Below, piece by piece: positions 1 through 10,705 of a stretch of 22,374 nt of DNA. The notes below the pieces were generated by a model. That model was not told the DNA's origin, ran no database searches, and saw nothing but the letters and a program-made list of their open reading frames with translations. Made by a program: the position numbers and the translations under genes. The stretch covers positions 1 through 22,374 of the forward strand of contig JNDT01001179.1 in NCBI GenBank assembly GCA_000697055.1, given 5' to 3'. The stretch comes from Saksenaea vasiformis B4078 (lineage: Eukaryota > Mucoromycota > Mucoromycetes > Mucorales > Saksenaeaceae). Position 1 is the stretch's first letter. Each line of letters opens with the position of its first letter.

Positions 1-98
1 ACATAAGTATATCGGAGCAATCTGAGAAGAATAACAAGGTAGAAAGCACAAACACGATTTCTCTTTCTTTCTTGCCTATCTTCGGTCCAGGAGAAACA

Positions 99-1237
99 AT
101 GCAGCAAATTGTCCATTTTATGTTATTTATTGCTGCTGTAGCAAGAGCTTCACCCATTCAGCACTTACAATTATGGGAGACTAGTGGCAAGGATGCAATG
201 AATTGTACTGTTGCTGTCCGTGATGCTACTTTGACCGCTCATGTTAACTACTTCACGCTCACGGGCGTCTCGGCATACTCCAACGAGGATTGCTTTGCTC
301 CAGATGTTGAGGTCCGCCCTGCTACTTTTCTTGAGGTGCACACGGCAAAACGAACCAAGTTAATTGATGCCGCCAACAAGGTACATCAAGGAAACGTCTG
401 TAAACTTATTATCCCAAACTGGTTCTATCCCGTCCAACAAGATCAAACCCTCGATCTCTATCTTCCTTTGACAGAGTATACCCTTATCAACTGTTCTGAC
501 GACTCAGACACACCTGCTGCATCCCACACTTCGACCAAAACGAAGCCAGTAGCTGCGCTTCCAACTTCCACCAAGTCTGATGTAACTACGCATCAAACAA
601 CTACCATGAAGCATCAATCTACGACTACACATAAGCGAATGACATCGACAACGAGCCATAAGACGACAACGACGACTAAACACGCGACGACCACCACGGC
701 CATTACCACGGCGCACAAGCCCAGCCCAACCGACCACAGCGGCAGCGACGGACAAAAGTGGGTGAATGGAAAGGTCACACTCTTTAGCCCGGATCGAAAT
801 GCCTGTGGCGGGCGGGAAGAGAGCCACAACATGATTGCTGCTCTGGTACGTGTATACACATTGTTCCCATGACCCTTCTTTTCTAACTGCGTACTTCTTT
901 TCAAACAAAAATAGCCACTTGAACTTTACGGCAACAAGGACAGCGAGAGTCCTTTTTGCGGTAGAAAGGTCAAAATTATCGGACCTAAAGGCAATAGCAT
1001 CGTAGTGACAGTTGCAGGTACCAAGACTTACTTTATGATTCAGATAAACAAGCTCATCATACTTTTTGTAAAGATGCATGCCCTACATGCTCTTCTAAGC
1101 AGCTTGACCTATCGCCAGAGTAAGTCCAATTTTTTAATACCTATCAGATTCAATAATGGTAATTTTCATATAGTGCATTTAAGCAACTTGGCTTGCCCGT
1201 TATAGGTATCCTGAAAGTCAAGTGGAGCTTCCTCTAA
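99..1237 (+). CDS. Secreted RlpA-like double-psi beta-barrel (barwin/expansin-like) protein
   Basis: Four exons join in frame: 99-845, 915-1017, 1074-1119 and 1174-1237, giving 319 aa. Residues 1-18 form a signal peptide (MQQIVHFMLFIAAVARAS). A cysteine-containing N-terminal region of about 130 aa follows, then a Thr/Ser/Lys-rich linker (about 145-220) suited to O-glycosylation. The C-terminal domain has the family landmarks: KVTLFSP near its start, NACGG, PLELYGN, CGRKVKI, VTVADACPTCSSKQLDLSP, AFKQLGLP and a closing VKWSFL. In this family the fold is a six-stranded barrel found in barwin, expansins and fungal cell-wall or stress-secreted proteins; most fungal members have no proven enzymatic activity. 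The split motif DAC(P)TC is restored exactly by introns 2 and 3, which supports the model. The ATG at 99 is chosen because it begins the signal peptide. It probably acts extracellularly or at the wall. The N-terminal cysteine region is unassigned. Confidence 0.9.
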
Positions 1238-3114
1238 GAGAAGGAGAGAAGTAAATTGGATTATCAGTCGTCCGCTGAGCAGTCGCTCTTCATCATAATG
1301 TTTATTAAATTTTGACTATCTTTTACCACTTCTTGCCTACTGTTTGCTTATATCAATTCGGCCGAAAGCTTATTTGAACTAGCAAATACTTCGACATATA
1401 CCTTGTGTTTCCAACTTTCAGCAATGATAAAGTTCATATATCTGTCCCAATCTTCGTTTTCTCTCGCCGATAAAGGAAAGTTGGGATGCAAAATAACCAG
1501 GATCCGCAAAACTTTGAAATAGTAAGAAGGTTATGCTGATCTCTTTGTTTTACGAGTAGAGCCTTTGATTATGAGCTGAACTGAGACCCTATAGGATCTT
1601 GAGTGCCGAGATTTTCGCTATGCATAGCCCTCGTAGATGGAGTAGGATAGCTTCGTCACTATGAGAGTGCGCGTCACGAAGAGCTATGGTCTCTGTTTTG
1701 TCTGGCTCAGTAGCGCATCAGGCACTCGCTATAAATATCAATGCATAGAATAACTGAATCTCATGTAAATTAAAGAGAAATTTCAGTATTCTAGATGACG
1801 TTGTAAAGCCGTAGGTTGGGATGTCCACTAGGAACTTGGATTAACAAAAGAGAGATCACGAAATAAAAGCAGACGCTGAGATAGTCTGTAGCAAGCGTCT
1901 CAAAACTACGTTAGAAAGCAAAGATGGAAGAGAGGATTGTGATGTCGTAGACATACCTTGTTGGCAAGATAGAATAAGTGGTCATAGCATTGACACGGAG
2001 CTAATTTGAAGAAAAATCTGGAAAGAGCGTGACAGAGCGGTGGTGGAGGTCCAAGACAATGCAGTCAAACGCCAAAGTATGCCAGATGGATAGGATCATA
2101 CGCCTTTTTCTGATCCAACATACAGCTAATATCTGGAGGTCTATATTTTTGTGCAACGAACGTAGCAAGTCTTTGTCCGCAATAAATTTGAGGTAGAGAA
2201 CTTCTGTATGGCACGGATTAAGAAGTAATAAATAAATGAGCGGGTTAATGCGTGAGCGTCAAGAAGTGAACGGAGACGCGGTATCCGTCCCAATCAAAGA
2301 GATCTGACACTTGTTTCGCGGTTGACAGCGGCTCCTTGCTTTGATAAAAGGATGACTGAGATCGTTGCCACGAGGTGGGAAAGCTTTGATAGGGAACGGG
2401 TCCTCAGAAAACCGTTGTTAGCAAATTTAAAGGAAAAGAATGAACAAGAATGAACTGTAGCACTTCATACGGAATGCCACTAATACTAGATTTGCTTTTG
2501 CATAGAATACGACCCAGATCACTTAGAATTTCCTCATTTGCCCAAAATCGAGTTGGGCTAGTTTTTCCTGATCAGCACGCAGTTCCTTTTTATCCAGCTT
2601 CCACCAAGGGATATTCGAACGGATAGTCCATCTTTATCTAAGATGTCGTCCAGCCGTGATTCAATCCCGTGTATAAGACACTAAACGTTGTAGTCCTCGT
2701 GTTGATCCTTTCTGTCGCGGTTATGAGAAGGTTGTCTACTCGAGACACACCGTTTCATATGGGGCTCTAGCCGATCCCGTTGATATTGTATCGCTCCTTG
2801 CGTGTGGGTAAACGCTTGCAATCTGCGGCAGTGTAGCTGCTACTAGTTTATGGTTGGAGGTAGTTCTTCTTTGTTCACCTAATGCTGCGACCTTGACTGA
2901 AGCAAATCATAACAAATTGATTCCTTTTCTTACAATAAACCTCTTCTCACAGAGGAATATCTAGTTTTCATTTTCCTGGTTCCGTTTCATTTACGAATTT
3001 GCTACATAATATCATGATGTATTACAACTATGCATCAAGTGCATTTTCTTTCTTTCTCGGCATATTCAACTTCTGCTGAATTTACATTGCTGGGAAGAGA
3101 GGAAGATCGATTCC
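1238..3114. other. Intergenic interval without a recognisable gene
   Basis: About 1.9 kb lies between the stop of the secreted protein and the stop of PDS5. I see no open frame of 60 codons in any frame, no convincing exon chain, no tRNA and no transposase motif. Base composition is ordinary. It may hold 3' UTRs, a non-coding RNA or fully decayed repeats, but nothing in the sequence decides this. Confidence 0.6.
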
Positions 3115-6100
3115 TTATTTCCTTGAGGAAACCCCTCTATGACTACCGGACTCTAGAGCGCATACTAAATCCTCAGGTAGATAGTTTTTTTTCATGACCT
3201 TTGTATGCAAACAAATCAACACATATTTTCGAATGCCTCGTTACCTTACCTCAGTCTGGACGGCGCTGGATGGCAGAGATTTGTACAGTTTCGATTGCAA
3301 GCTGAGATGTCGTGGATAGGCGTCGACAGCCCATGATGAGTTCTTACTCTGACGTTTGATCAGGAGACAGGCTAGATCGCTCAGCACGTAGGAATTCTAC
3401 AGCAAGCGCGGTAAATATATACTAAGCGAAGCTTTTTTTTTAAAAAAAAAAAGAAATGCATACCTCGCTGAGCTCCTCAGAAACTGTGTCTTTAGAAGAT
3501 TTGATTTTCTGTGCGACTTGATAAAGGAATGACACGTTGTCAGCGTTAGCAACACAAGAAATATAAAATTCAATATAACGCGAGAAAAGCTGGAGTTCAT
3601 CTGTTGTCGTAACAAAATCTGGATGGTGTGCCAGCAGGTGGATCAACTGTGTGAATGCGATTTCCAGATCAGATATGCGTTCATCTATCAGTGCAATGAG
3701 AATGAAGCTGTAGCCATGCATGGAATCTTACCAGACTGAGGCTTCGCCGGGCGTTTTTGGATAAAATGTTTAACCTGTAGTTTGTATCAGTAACATCAGC
3801 ATATTCATCCTTCATTACCTTCTTAAAAAGTCCTGGTTCGGGCTCATGAGCGCAAAGGAAAAGTAAAGAGAGATAACGGGGATGAATTGTTTGTGATTGC
3901 AATCCCCTCATAAGCGTCTCTGCAAATCCTTCACGCACATAGAAACATGAATCCTAAAATAGAAAACTCATTATTCACGATTTCCGATTCCATTATCTCA
4001 CATTACCTGTAGTGTGAGCCCCAGCCGTTCAAAGTCAAGAACAGAAATTCTATTTTCGTAAGAGCTCATGTGTGTCAGCTTGATAATTGATTTTGCTGAC
4101 AGAAGTCGCAGGTACGAGGTTTCCGGGGCGCTGAAACACAATGACGATTGAGTTGACCATCGTATATAGATCATATCACGTACCTCGTGTGAGAAGCCAG
4201 CGCATCATCGCAAGTTACATCTAGCAGTTGCCATAATATTGTGAACGTGCGTTGTGCAATGGCTTCGTCTTGTTCTTCCAGATCCACCAATTTCTCGGTA
4301 TAATTGACAAGTAAACGCACGCCAACAATCTTCATATATCGATAAGAAACGCCGGCTTTCTAATAGGTATACATTATGCACTTACCTTTCGTTTTGACAG
4401 TTCTGGCAGCTCGTCGTACTCAACCCATTCGGAAATCATATTATTTTTCTAGATCATAATTATCATAAATCAGACGTATTCCCTATGTAGATTCGTACCT
4501 CCACTGTTTTCTGAGTAAGGATTTCTTGTTGAATAAAGTCTGCAATATTTTCGATGCGATCTGACAGAAGTTTAGGCACGTAGCGAGCAAACTCTGTCAA
4601 TCCTGTCAGAGTGCTGAGTTGCCTTTGCTCAATGGCCATTCCGGCGTATAAGTCCTATCTGTGAATCAGAAACCAGAATTCTAATGCCAGGCATAAATCT
4701 ACCTCGATTATAGGTCCGCACGCTTCTTCCGCGTCATCCATGTTGCTGAGAATCGTTGCTGCGTATTCCGCTTGAGTTGCGCTACCTTCGCGAATATACC
4801 AATGTAATCGATCAACGGCGGGACTGGAAAGGCTATACTTTAACAAACAAGCGCCATAAAATTGTCCGCAATAATACCTGGTTAACTTGAAGTTTGTTGT
4901 GCAAGTTTTGGTGATTTGTGCTAGAACTTCGAGATCATCTTGTGCTGAGAGATCAATGCATCAATGATTGTTCGACGTCCTGTAAAGAGTCACCTTTTGA
5001 ACCAATAGGTTCGTTCATGATATTTTTAATCAAATCTTGGATGTGAGACTGATACATGGCAGGGAATGTCAAGGATATTTTCTATAAAAAAAAACTGAAA
5101 TGAATATCATAATTTTCTTTCTTTCTTTTTCTTTTATTACCTTGACGATACTCTGAGCAATAAAATTCGGCTCGTGTCCTGATGAATGTCTTCTTCCTCG
5201 AGTGTTTCGTAGTATCGTATGAAGATGTGGAATACATGACTTGTTGAGAATGACGGGACATGCTCTGTTCAGTATCATCTCAAATACTTCAGCGACTGCA
5301 GGTGAGAGCTGTTCAAGTCGAGAAGTCAAAGTTTTCTAGATTTGTCGTGCGTCACGTAAGTTGCCCGGTCAGCTATCATCTACTTATACCTTCGCCTTGA
5401 TAATGCGTTTATATTCAATATCCGGGTCTATACTGGTCTTGAGAAGCTTCCAGATGTTGTTATCTTCACTTTCAGCGATTCTACGGAGACAATTCAAGGT
5501 ACGGGCCTTGTCGGCAAACAGCGCTACCACAAGCACTTTTTAAGCAATTTCTCTTTTCTGCTTTATACGAATAACATACCTGCAATATGCTTCATTAGGT
5601 CTTCCTTATTAACCGGTGTAGTAGAATCGATATCCATATCGTCATCCTTTCCAACATGATATACAAGTCAGCGTCATTCTATACCAAGATAGTCTTACAG
5701 GACAGCATATTCCAACATACTGATGCATTCGCTCCATGAAACTAAAACATCATAACATTAGTCATTCAAGCGCAACTGTTTCCCGTTCCGGTATTCATAC
5801 GTTTTCTGCCTATTAATGAGAGATGAAAACGCGACTCCTGCCTTGCTTTGTAAGGAAGCAACAACTGTAATTAATCTCTCCGTTCTCTCAGCGTCATCCA
5901 CGTTCTCGGGTAGGATGTATTGCAGGATGGTGCTTTCCAATGTTGACCTTAAAAATCGCAGGTGAGAACTTGCATCACAGGTCTGCGACTTACATGACAG
6001 CAAGGTCGTCAACATAAAGACAATTAAACAAACTGTCCGGGATCCATCCAAATTTTTCGGTTGCTATCTTTTCATGTGCAGATCTGACAATGTCATGCTA

Positions 6101-7808
6101 GTTAGGATTTGTTTTTCATCTTGTATTTGAAGTTTGACTTACATCCTAGAATACACGCGGTCGTAGATGCTGCCCAAAGCATGCATGGCTTCTCTTTTAA
6201 CGGATGTCTATGGCTTATGACTCAATATAAAATGTATGATAATTAAGCAAGTACCTTTTTATCTTTACAACGCATTGCAACCTGCTGTAGTACTGACACA
6301 TCCATGCTTTGGCGGAGCACATCAATCTCTAAATTTCCAATAACTTTGCATGCTGAAGCGCGGACCTTTTCTTCAGGGTCTAGCAGCTTCTCCTTTAAAC
6401 AGTCTATGGTTGAATCGTTATCATTTTGCTGATCACCAGTAAGTCGCGAGATATACCATTCAGGTCTGGGGTAACTTCACTGAATTTGCTATAGAGTTCT
6501 TCACACGTTTCTAACCATTGCAAACGTATCCACACCGCCTTGTCATTTCGTCTTCAGCAGTCTCTAATTTAGTACTTTGCAAACTGTCGTCGCTATGGAC
6601 TGACCTAGTCATCCACGTCTTCCACAGGATCGGGTATCGTTGTGTGAGAGATGGACCTTCCACGACGAACATGTTACCAACAGTCTTGGTGGCAGTATAA
6701 CGAACATTGTATTCATCAAGTTTCATTTCCTCCTCTATTTGTGGAATTACGCTGAGCAGCAGATTGGGTACCACAGAGTGAACCATTTGAATAAGCTCGT
6801 GCAGCTTTTGTAGTTCATCCAAATCTTCTGGCGATCCATCACTTCTGCTTACGGCCATCAACGTGTCGGTGAAGTACTACAAAGACTTAATTATACCGTT
6901 GTAAAGTGGTTCAGCTAATATACCTGACAGACACGACGTTGAAGAATGTCAGTGCACGTTCGACAAATATCCAATGCCATAGTGTAAGCTATCTCATTCT
7001 TAGTCTAAATTCACGGGTTAGTAAATCGTAGACATAATCGAGATGGTGGTGCATACTTTCTGCTGCTCACTGAATTGTTGAAGAAGCAATTCAATCGTCT
7101 CCTGTGATAACGGTACATCTTCTTCGATGATTTGGACAAGGATATCGGTCATACACACTTGCACGTTGCGTGGTAGATCCGGACTATGAGACACAATAAG
7201 GATCTAAAGATACGAAACGACAACACACTAACTTGATGATGTTGAAGAAATCAGCAAAGAGCATGCTCGACAGTTGTTCGGCATTGCTCAGGTCTGCGAT
7301 GATGAGGATACTTTTTACTGTTGAAAGACTCTCCAAAAGATAGAAACAATTGGCAAAATTCGGATCGTTTGGCTGTCCGAGGAGTTTTAGCTGAGCAATG
7401 AAGAACACAAGTACTTTCTGCAAGCCGTAAATATTGTTACTGCTGACACGATACGGACAGGAATTTACCTTCAGCTCTGCATCAGTGTAAGGGGCATTGG
7501 GTGCGAACAATCTCAAAATGTCAGCCAAGCAGCAAGCAGTCAACATCTTAACCGCTTTGCTTTCGTGCTTCATCAGCTGATTATGTACGAGATCCTTGGA
7601 AACTGCGTTCATCGATGATTTTTCGACATTTTCTTGCTCGAAAGACTTGAGCTCATCGTGAAGTTTCTACATGGTGTTTAATTGACCGAAATGTGTTGTT
7701 ACTGCCGTGTACCGTCAATCTTTTCGCTAGTTCAGGTCCTTTAAACGCTTTCCCTTGATTAATGAGTTTCTCTTGGAAATTGAGAGTCTGCAAGCTGTCT
7801 ATTTCCAT
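3115..7808 (-). CDS. pds5: Sister-chromatid cohesion protein PDS5 (cohesin HEAT-repeat regulator)
   Basis: PDS5 binds the cohesin kleisin on chromatin and controls loading, release and acetylation of the ring. About 26 exons give roughly 1,127 aa, close to the family's usual length of about 1,200. Exons: 7713-7808, 7469-7666, 7233-7417, 7057-7183, 6924-7004, 6605-6876, 6457-6551, 6255-6403, 6143-6207, 5994-6083, 5801-5947, 5699-5741, 5580-5646, 5390-5535, 5141-5335, 4994-5081, 4878-4944, 4703-4832, 4499-4654, 4386-4448, 4184-4329, 4007-4130, 3775-3953, 3464-3707, 3250-3396, 3115-3198. Diagnostic segments are LTACCLADILRLFAPNAPYT, LGQPNDPNF, LLLSVIPQIEEEM, RRNDKAVWIRLQWLE, ALFADKARTL, FPAMYQSHIQDLI and the C-terminal HLLAHHPDF. 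Frame is kept across nearly all introns. The exon 23/24 junction and the exon 20/21 intron are ambiguous. The start ATG opens MEIDSLQTLNFQEKL, a normal PDS5 N-terminus. No AT-hook or long C-terminal tail is visible. Confidence 0.93.
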
Positions 7809-8825
7809 CATCAGGGGCGACCAGTAAAAAGAAAGTCAGAGACGCGTGTTCTGAGAAATCGCGTCTTTTTTCTTGGCCACCGTTTGCGGTACTTCAATTT
7901 CCAGTACAGTTTTTCCACTTGAGGTTGAGAAAGCACAATCCAGACAACATGAGAGGGGTATTTGATGTCTCCATTTTGGCACGTTTGGATAAAAGGTACA
8001 TGCCGTTTATCTTGTGCTCAGACTGAATTTCTGGCATAAACAGCACCAGGTATATGCTCTGACCGTAGGACTTTAATATGCGTAACTAGCTGGATCCCGT
8101 AATCTGTAGATCACCGACCGTTTGATATCTTTAAATCGCCTTTCCTCAACAGAGCAGCTTACCTTACAGCACTTATGATATCTTCTTAATCCATACTTAT
8201 GGTATTGCGCTTAAAAAGTTCTCAGCTTTGTGCTGTGCCAACCTCTTTTCCATTTCCCGTGGTAAATTGCGGAAGTGATTCATAAAAGCTGTACTTTTGC
8301 ATAGTACACAATCGTATTAATTAATTTAGAAGGGTATAGAACAAAGAGGAGGAAGATACAGACATAGAAGAAAAAGACACAGTAAGAAAAAAGTATAATA
8401 AGAAGAAGGCATAGAAGGAAAAGACATAGAAGAAAGGCATAAATTATTGTGGATTTTCAGTGAGCGTTTGCATTAAATAAATACTATATGACGTTTTCAA
8501 GTCAAATAAATTTTGCGCTAGATGGTGATACGTCTTGGCGTGAAGAAGTGGTTCATTCTGCGTTAACCCAAGGAATAGTTCGCGCCTAGATAACCTCAGT
8601 TTTGCATTAAAGTGCTTCAATGATGGTTTTTCAGGTATTCTTCCGAAAGCAGTAAAAATGTCTCAAGATAAGAGAAGGTTTCATCCAAAAATGATCCGTA
8701 TTCAAAGGCACGCATGAACCATTTTTAAATTCTTTGGCTCTGCTTTTCAAAAAGAAATCCCCGGTAAGGATGTCAATTTATATACATACAGGACTATTCA
8801 TGTCTTTACGTCTATTCTTTAGCCT
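7809..8825. other. Non-coding interval upstream of PDS5
   Basis: This 1 kb presumably holds the PDS5 promoter and 5' UTR at its left end, because PDS5 is read leftward from 7808. I see no gene in it. The only structured part is a purine-rich, imperfectly repeated tract at about 8337-8440, listed separately. Confidence 0.5.
8337..8440. repeat. Purine-rich imperfect repeat tract
   Basis: The plus strand is almost entirely A and G for about 100 bases. It repeats variants of a 14-16 nt unit such as GACATAGAAGAAA, GGCATAGAAGGAAAA and GACATAGAAGAAAGGC. The copies are degenerate, so this is an old microsatellite-like expansion. It lies about 530 bp upstream of the PDS5 start and reads as a CT-rich tract in the PDS5 direction. 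A promoter role is possible but not shown. Confidence 0.55.
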
Positions 8826-9130
8826 GCATGACCTCTGTTCGGAACCGTCTCGACTGTGGTGTAGCCCGTTGTTCACCACCAGGTAAGTAAATGTTGTCAC
8901 ACGCAGCCTCGCTCCAATTTCCACGACAGAACCTCGCCAGATGTTGCATCGCTTCAAGTCCTCTGCATGGCGTCAACACCCAAACTGGGCGCTTGCGCCA
9001 GTGTGATCTCCACTGCCGCCCCCATCGTGTCAGATGCGGGGCAGGCTGCCGTCATTGGGTGGCTATGCCCTTCGGGGCTAAATGCTCCGACTGGCATATC
9101 CACAAAAACTCCCTGCAGCCGCAGCATGAT
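8826..9130. other. GC-rich island with coding-like frames, unassigned
   Basis: Positions 8941-9120 are about 59% G+C by count, against under 40% in much of the flanking non-coding DNA. A possible first exon starts with ATG at 8827 (MTSVRNRLDCGVARCSPP) and ends at a strong GTAAGT donor at 8882. Several frames on both strands stay open through the GC-rich part, for example a plus-strand frame from 8967. None matches a family I recognise, and openness on both strands is expected from composition. It could be a relic gene, a transposon fragment or a recent insertion. Confidence 0.25.
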
Positions 9131-9141
9131 TTCATGGGAAG

Positions 9142-9462
9142 AACGGCGACGCTGTCAAGATTAAGGCTAAGATCCTGAAAAAATTCCACAACATTGCTAC
9201 GTTACGAAACCATCGCTTCGGTGTCGAGAAGTATGCGGCCGACTGCAAACGCTAACTCCAAAGGTGTTCAGCAAGCCAATTTAAAGATGATTATGACATG
9301 GAACTGGTCGTACAAGAAGAGCTGGCGGTTAGAAAGAAGCAAGAGCGCACTCAGATGATTTCTCGTGCGAAAGGCAGGATGATCATGGGACAGCCTGTGG
9401 ATCGAAGCTTTGATGAATATTTCAAAGAGAGCGAGAAAGGCGGATGTCCAGAAGTTTTGTAG
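9142..9462 (+). pseudogene. Orphan coding-like segment, hypothetical
   Basis: One frame runs from about 9142 to a TAG at 9460-9462 with a single interior TAA at about 9253. It encodes hydrophilic, helix-prone sequence, for example AVKIKAKILKKFHNIATLRN, then ELVVQEELAVRKKQERTQMI and GQPVDRSFDEYFKESEKGG. The TAA would fall inside a possible 33 nt intron (GTATGC donor, GCTAAC branch-like site, AAAG acceptor) that preserves frame, so the segment may be spliced rather than broken. No ATG is visible in frame upstream and no family is recognised. It may be the 3' end of a truncated gene or transposon-borne ORF. Confidence 0.3.
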
Positions 9463-9604
9463 ATATGAAATTGTTTTCCAAATCGAAAGATGACAAATAA
9501 ATATGCAACGTCTGAGCGGCCGCCGATGTTCTAAGAAATATGATCGATTGAAATGATCGCCGCTGTACGATAGCACAAACGTTTCTAAAGAGGACGCGCT
9601 CATT

Positions 9605-10678
9605 TTATTTAGAAGGTTCATTTGAACTCGCATCATTCACTAAACTTTCGGACGTTCCGATGAGACATGACCACGCTACCACTAGTATCTCCCAAATCGA
9701 TGACATATCATAAGGTCTAAACATGGCCTTGTTGAGGATGACGGCAGGTTTTGTCGCTTCAGATCCGATCTCACTCTGAAATGAAGGGAAAAAAAGAGGT
9801 CAATATTGGATGTAAAAATATGATCGAATAAAGTAGCCAAGCGATGGTAACAAGTTGCTTCCGATCCATGGTTGTCCTTCCACAGGTCGAGACTGTCAAT
9901 GCTATTGGAGAATAAACATTATGACAGAGATCCTTATTTTCATATCCTTTCTTACATATGTTCTACACAATAGATACAAGCATACATGTGAGATGAATTG
10001 CGCTGGGAATAGTGCTCCATTTTTTGTTCTAGTACAAGTTCCACGATGGCATCAACGTCGTCTCCTTTTTCTTTGATTTGTTTAATAAACTCAGTCATGG
10101 TGGTATCCACCTCAAAGGGTGGCGGCCGTTCTTGTTCAAATGAATGCAGAATGTCTGGTGAGAGACGTTGTGTCACCAGGGCTTGAGGGTAGGATAAGAG
10201 ATGCTGACAATGCACGACAGAAGCAACCTGAATTTCAAACAAAGACCATGTCAGATTAATTCCGAGCATCACCCCGCTTTCATGCCTTACCTTAAGCACA
10301 TTTTGTAATTGTAAGTCATGCTATCAAGAAGAAGGCCTTTAGCAGCTAAGTGCAACAAGCACCCTTTCTCCAATATAACACTCAAGACATCCTTGCTCGC
10401 AGCATCCGAATCTTGACCCGACATCTGTGATAATTGGCGAGATCGAGTTAGATAGTACGCCCAAGCATGAATTTCATATTTCCCAACGTTTTTGTACGTC
10501 AGCGCGTGCAGTGAAGGTCCAAGCACTTTTTGGGGTGAACTTTTCTCAGCACTGAAAGCCACTTATCGAGCATTGTCAAGTAACAGGTATACCATTCAAC
10601 GCCTCCTTCTCTGTCTTTTTCTAATTCTTTCCCATACAACGACTGCCTTTGAGCAAAGCAAGAGCGGCAGCTAGTCAT
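9605..10678 (-). pseudogene. Probable broken gene, 3' part like the Mucorales nuclease-like family
   Basis: Coding-like exons on the minus strand are 10593-10678 (ATG, MTSCRSCFAQRQSLYGKEL), 10291-10551, 9986-10227, about 9800-9901 and 9605-9775. Junctions 1 and 3 are phase-consistent. Junction 2 (10291 to 10227) is not, and no donor is visible before the last exon, so a frameshift and a lost splice site are likely. The 3' exons carry SEATCYHRLATLFDHIFTSN, SEATKPAVILNKAMF and SSNE-P-SK. From memory these resemble an abundant Mucorales family of pattern E-T-Y-x-x-L...GE-x-x-S-x-A-T-K...GRKID...L-S-S-N-E-x-K. The expected GRKID segment has degenerated to IWEIL. The upstream exons (KNVGKYEIHAWAYYLTRSRQ and others) are unrecognised. 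The gene at 20303-22257 may belong to the same superfamily. It could still be functional if my splice choices are wrong. Confidence 0.45.
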
Positions 10679-10705
10679 TTCATTATCATTATTATATTTT
10701 ATCAT

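Noticed and set aside
504..1079. 191-codon minus-strand frame opposite the secreted-protein gene
   Set aside because: It is antisense to the Thr-rich linker and barrel exons. Its composition (Arg/Val-rich) mirrors the ACN-rich codons on the sense strand.
9268..9636. 122-codon minus-strand frame
   Set aside because: It overlaps the last exon of the broken gene in another frame and the better-looking plus-strand segment. No motif is visible.
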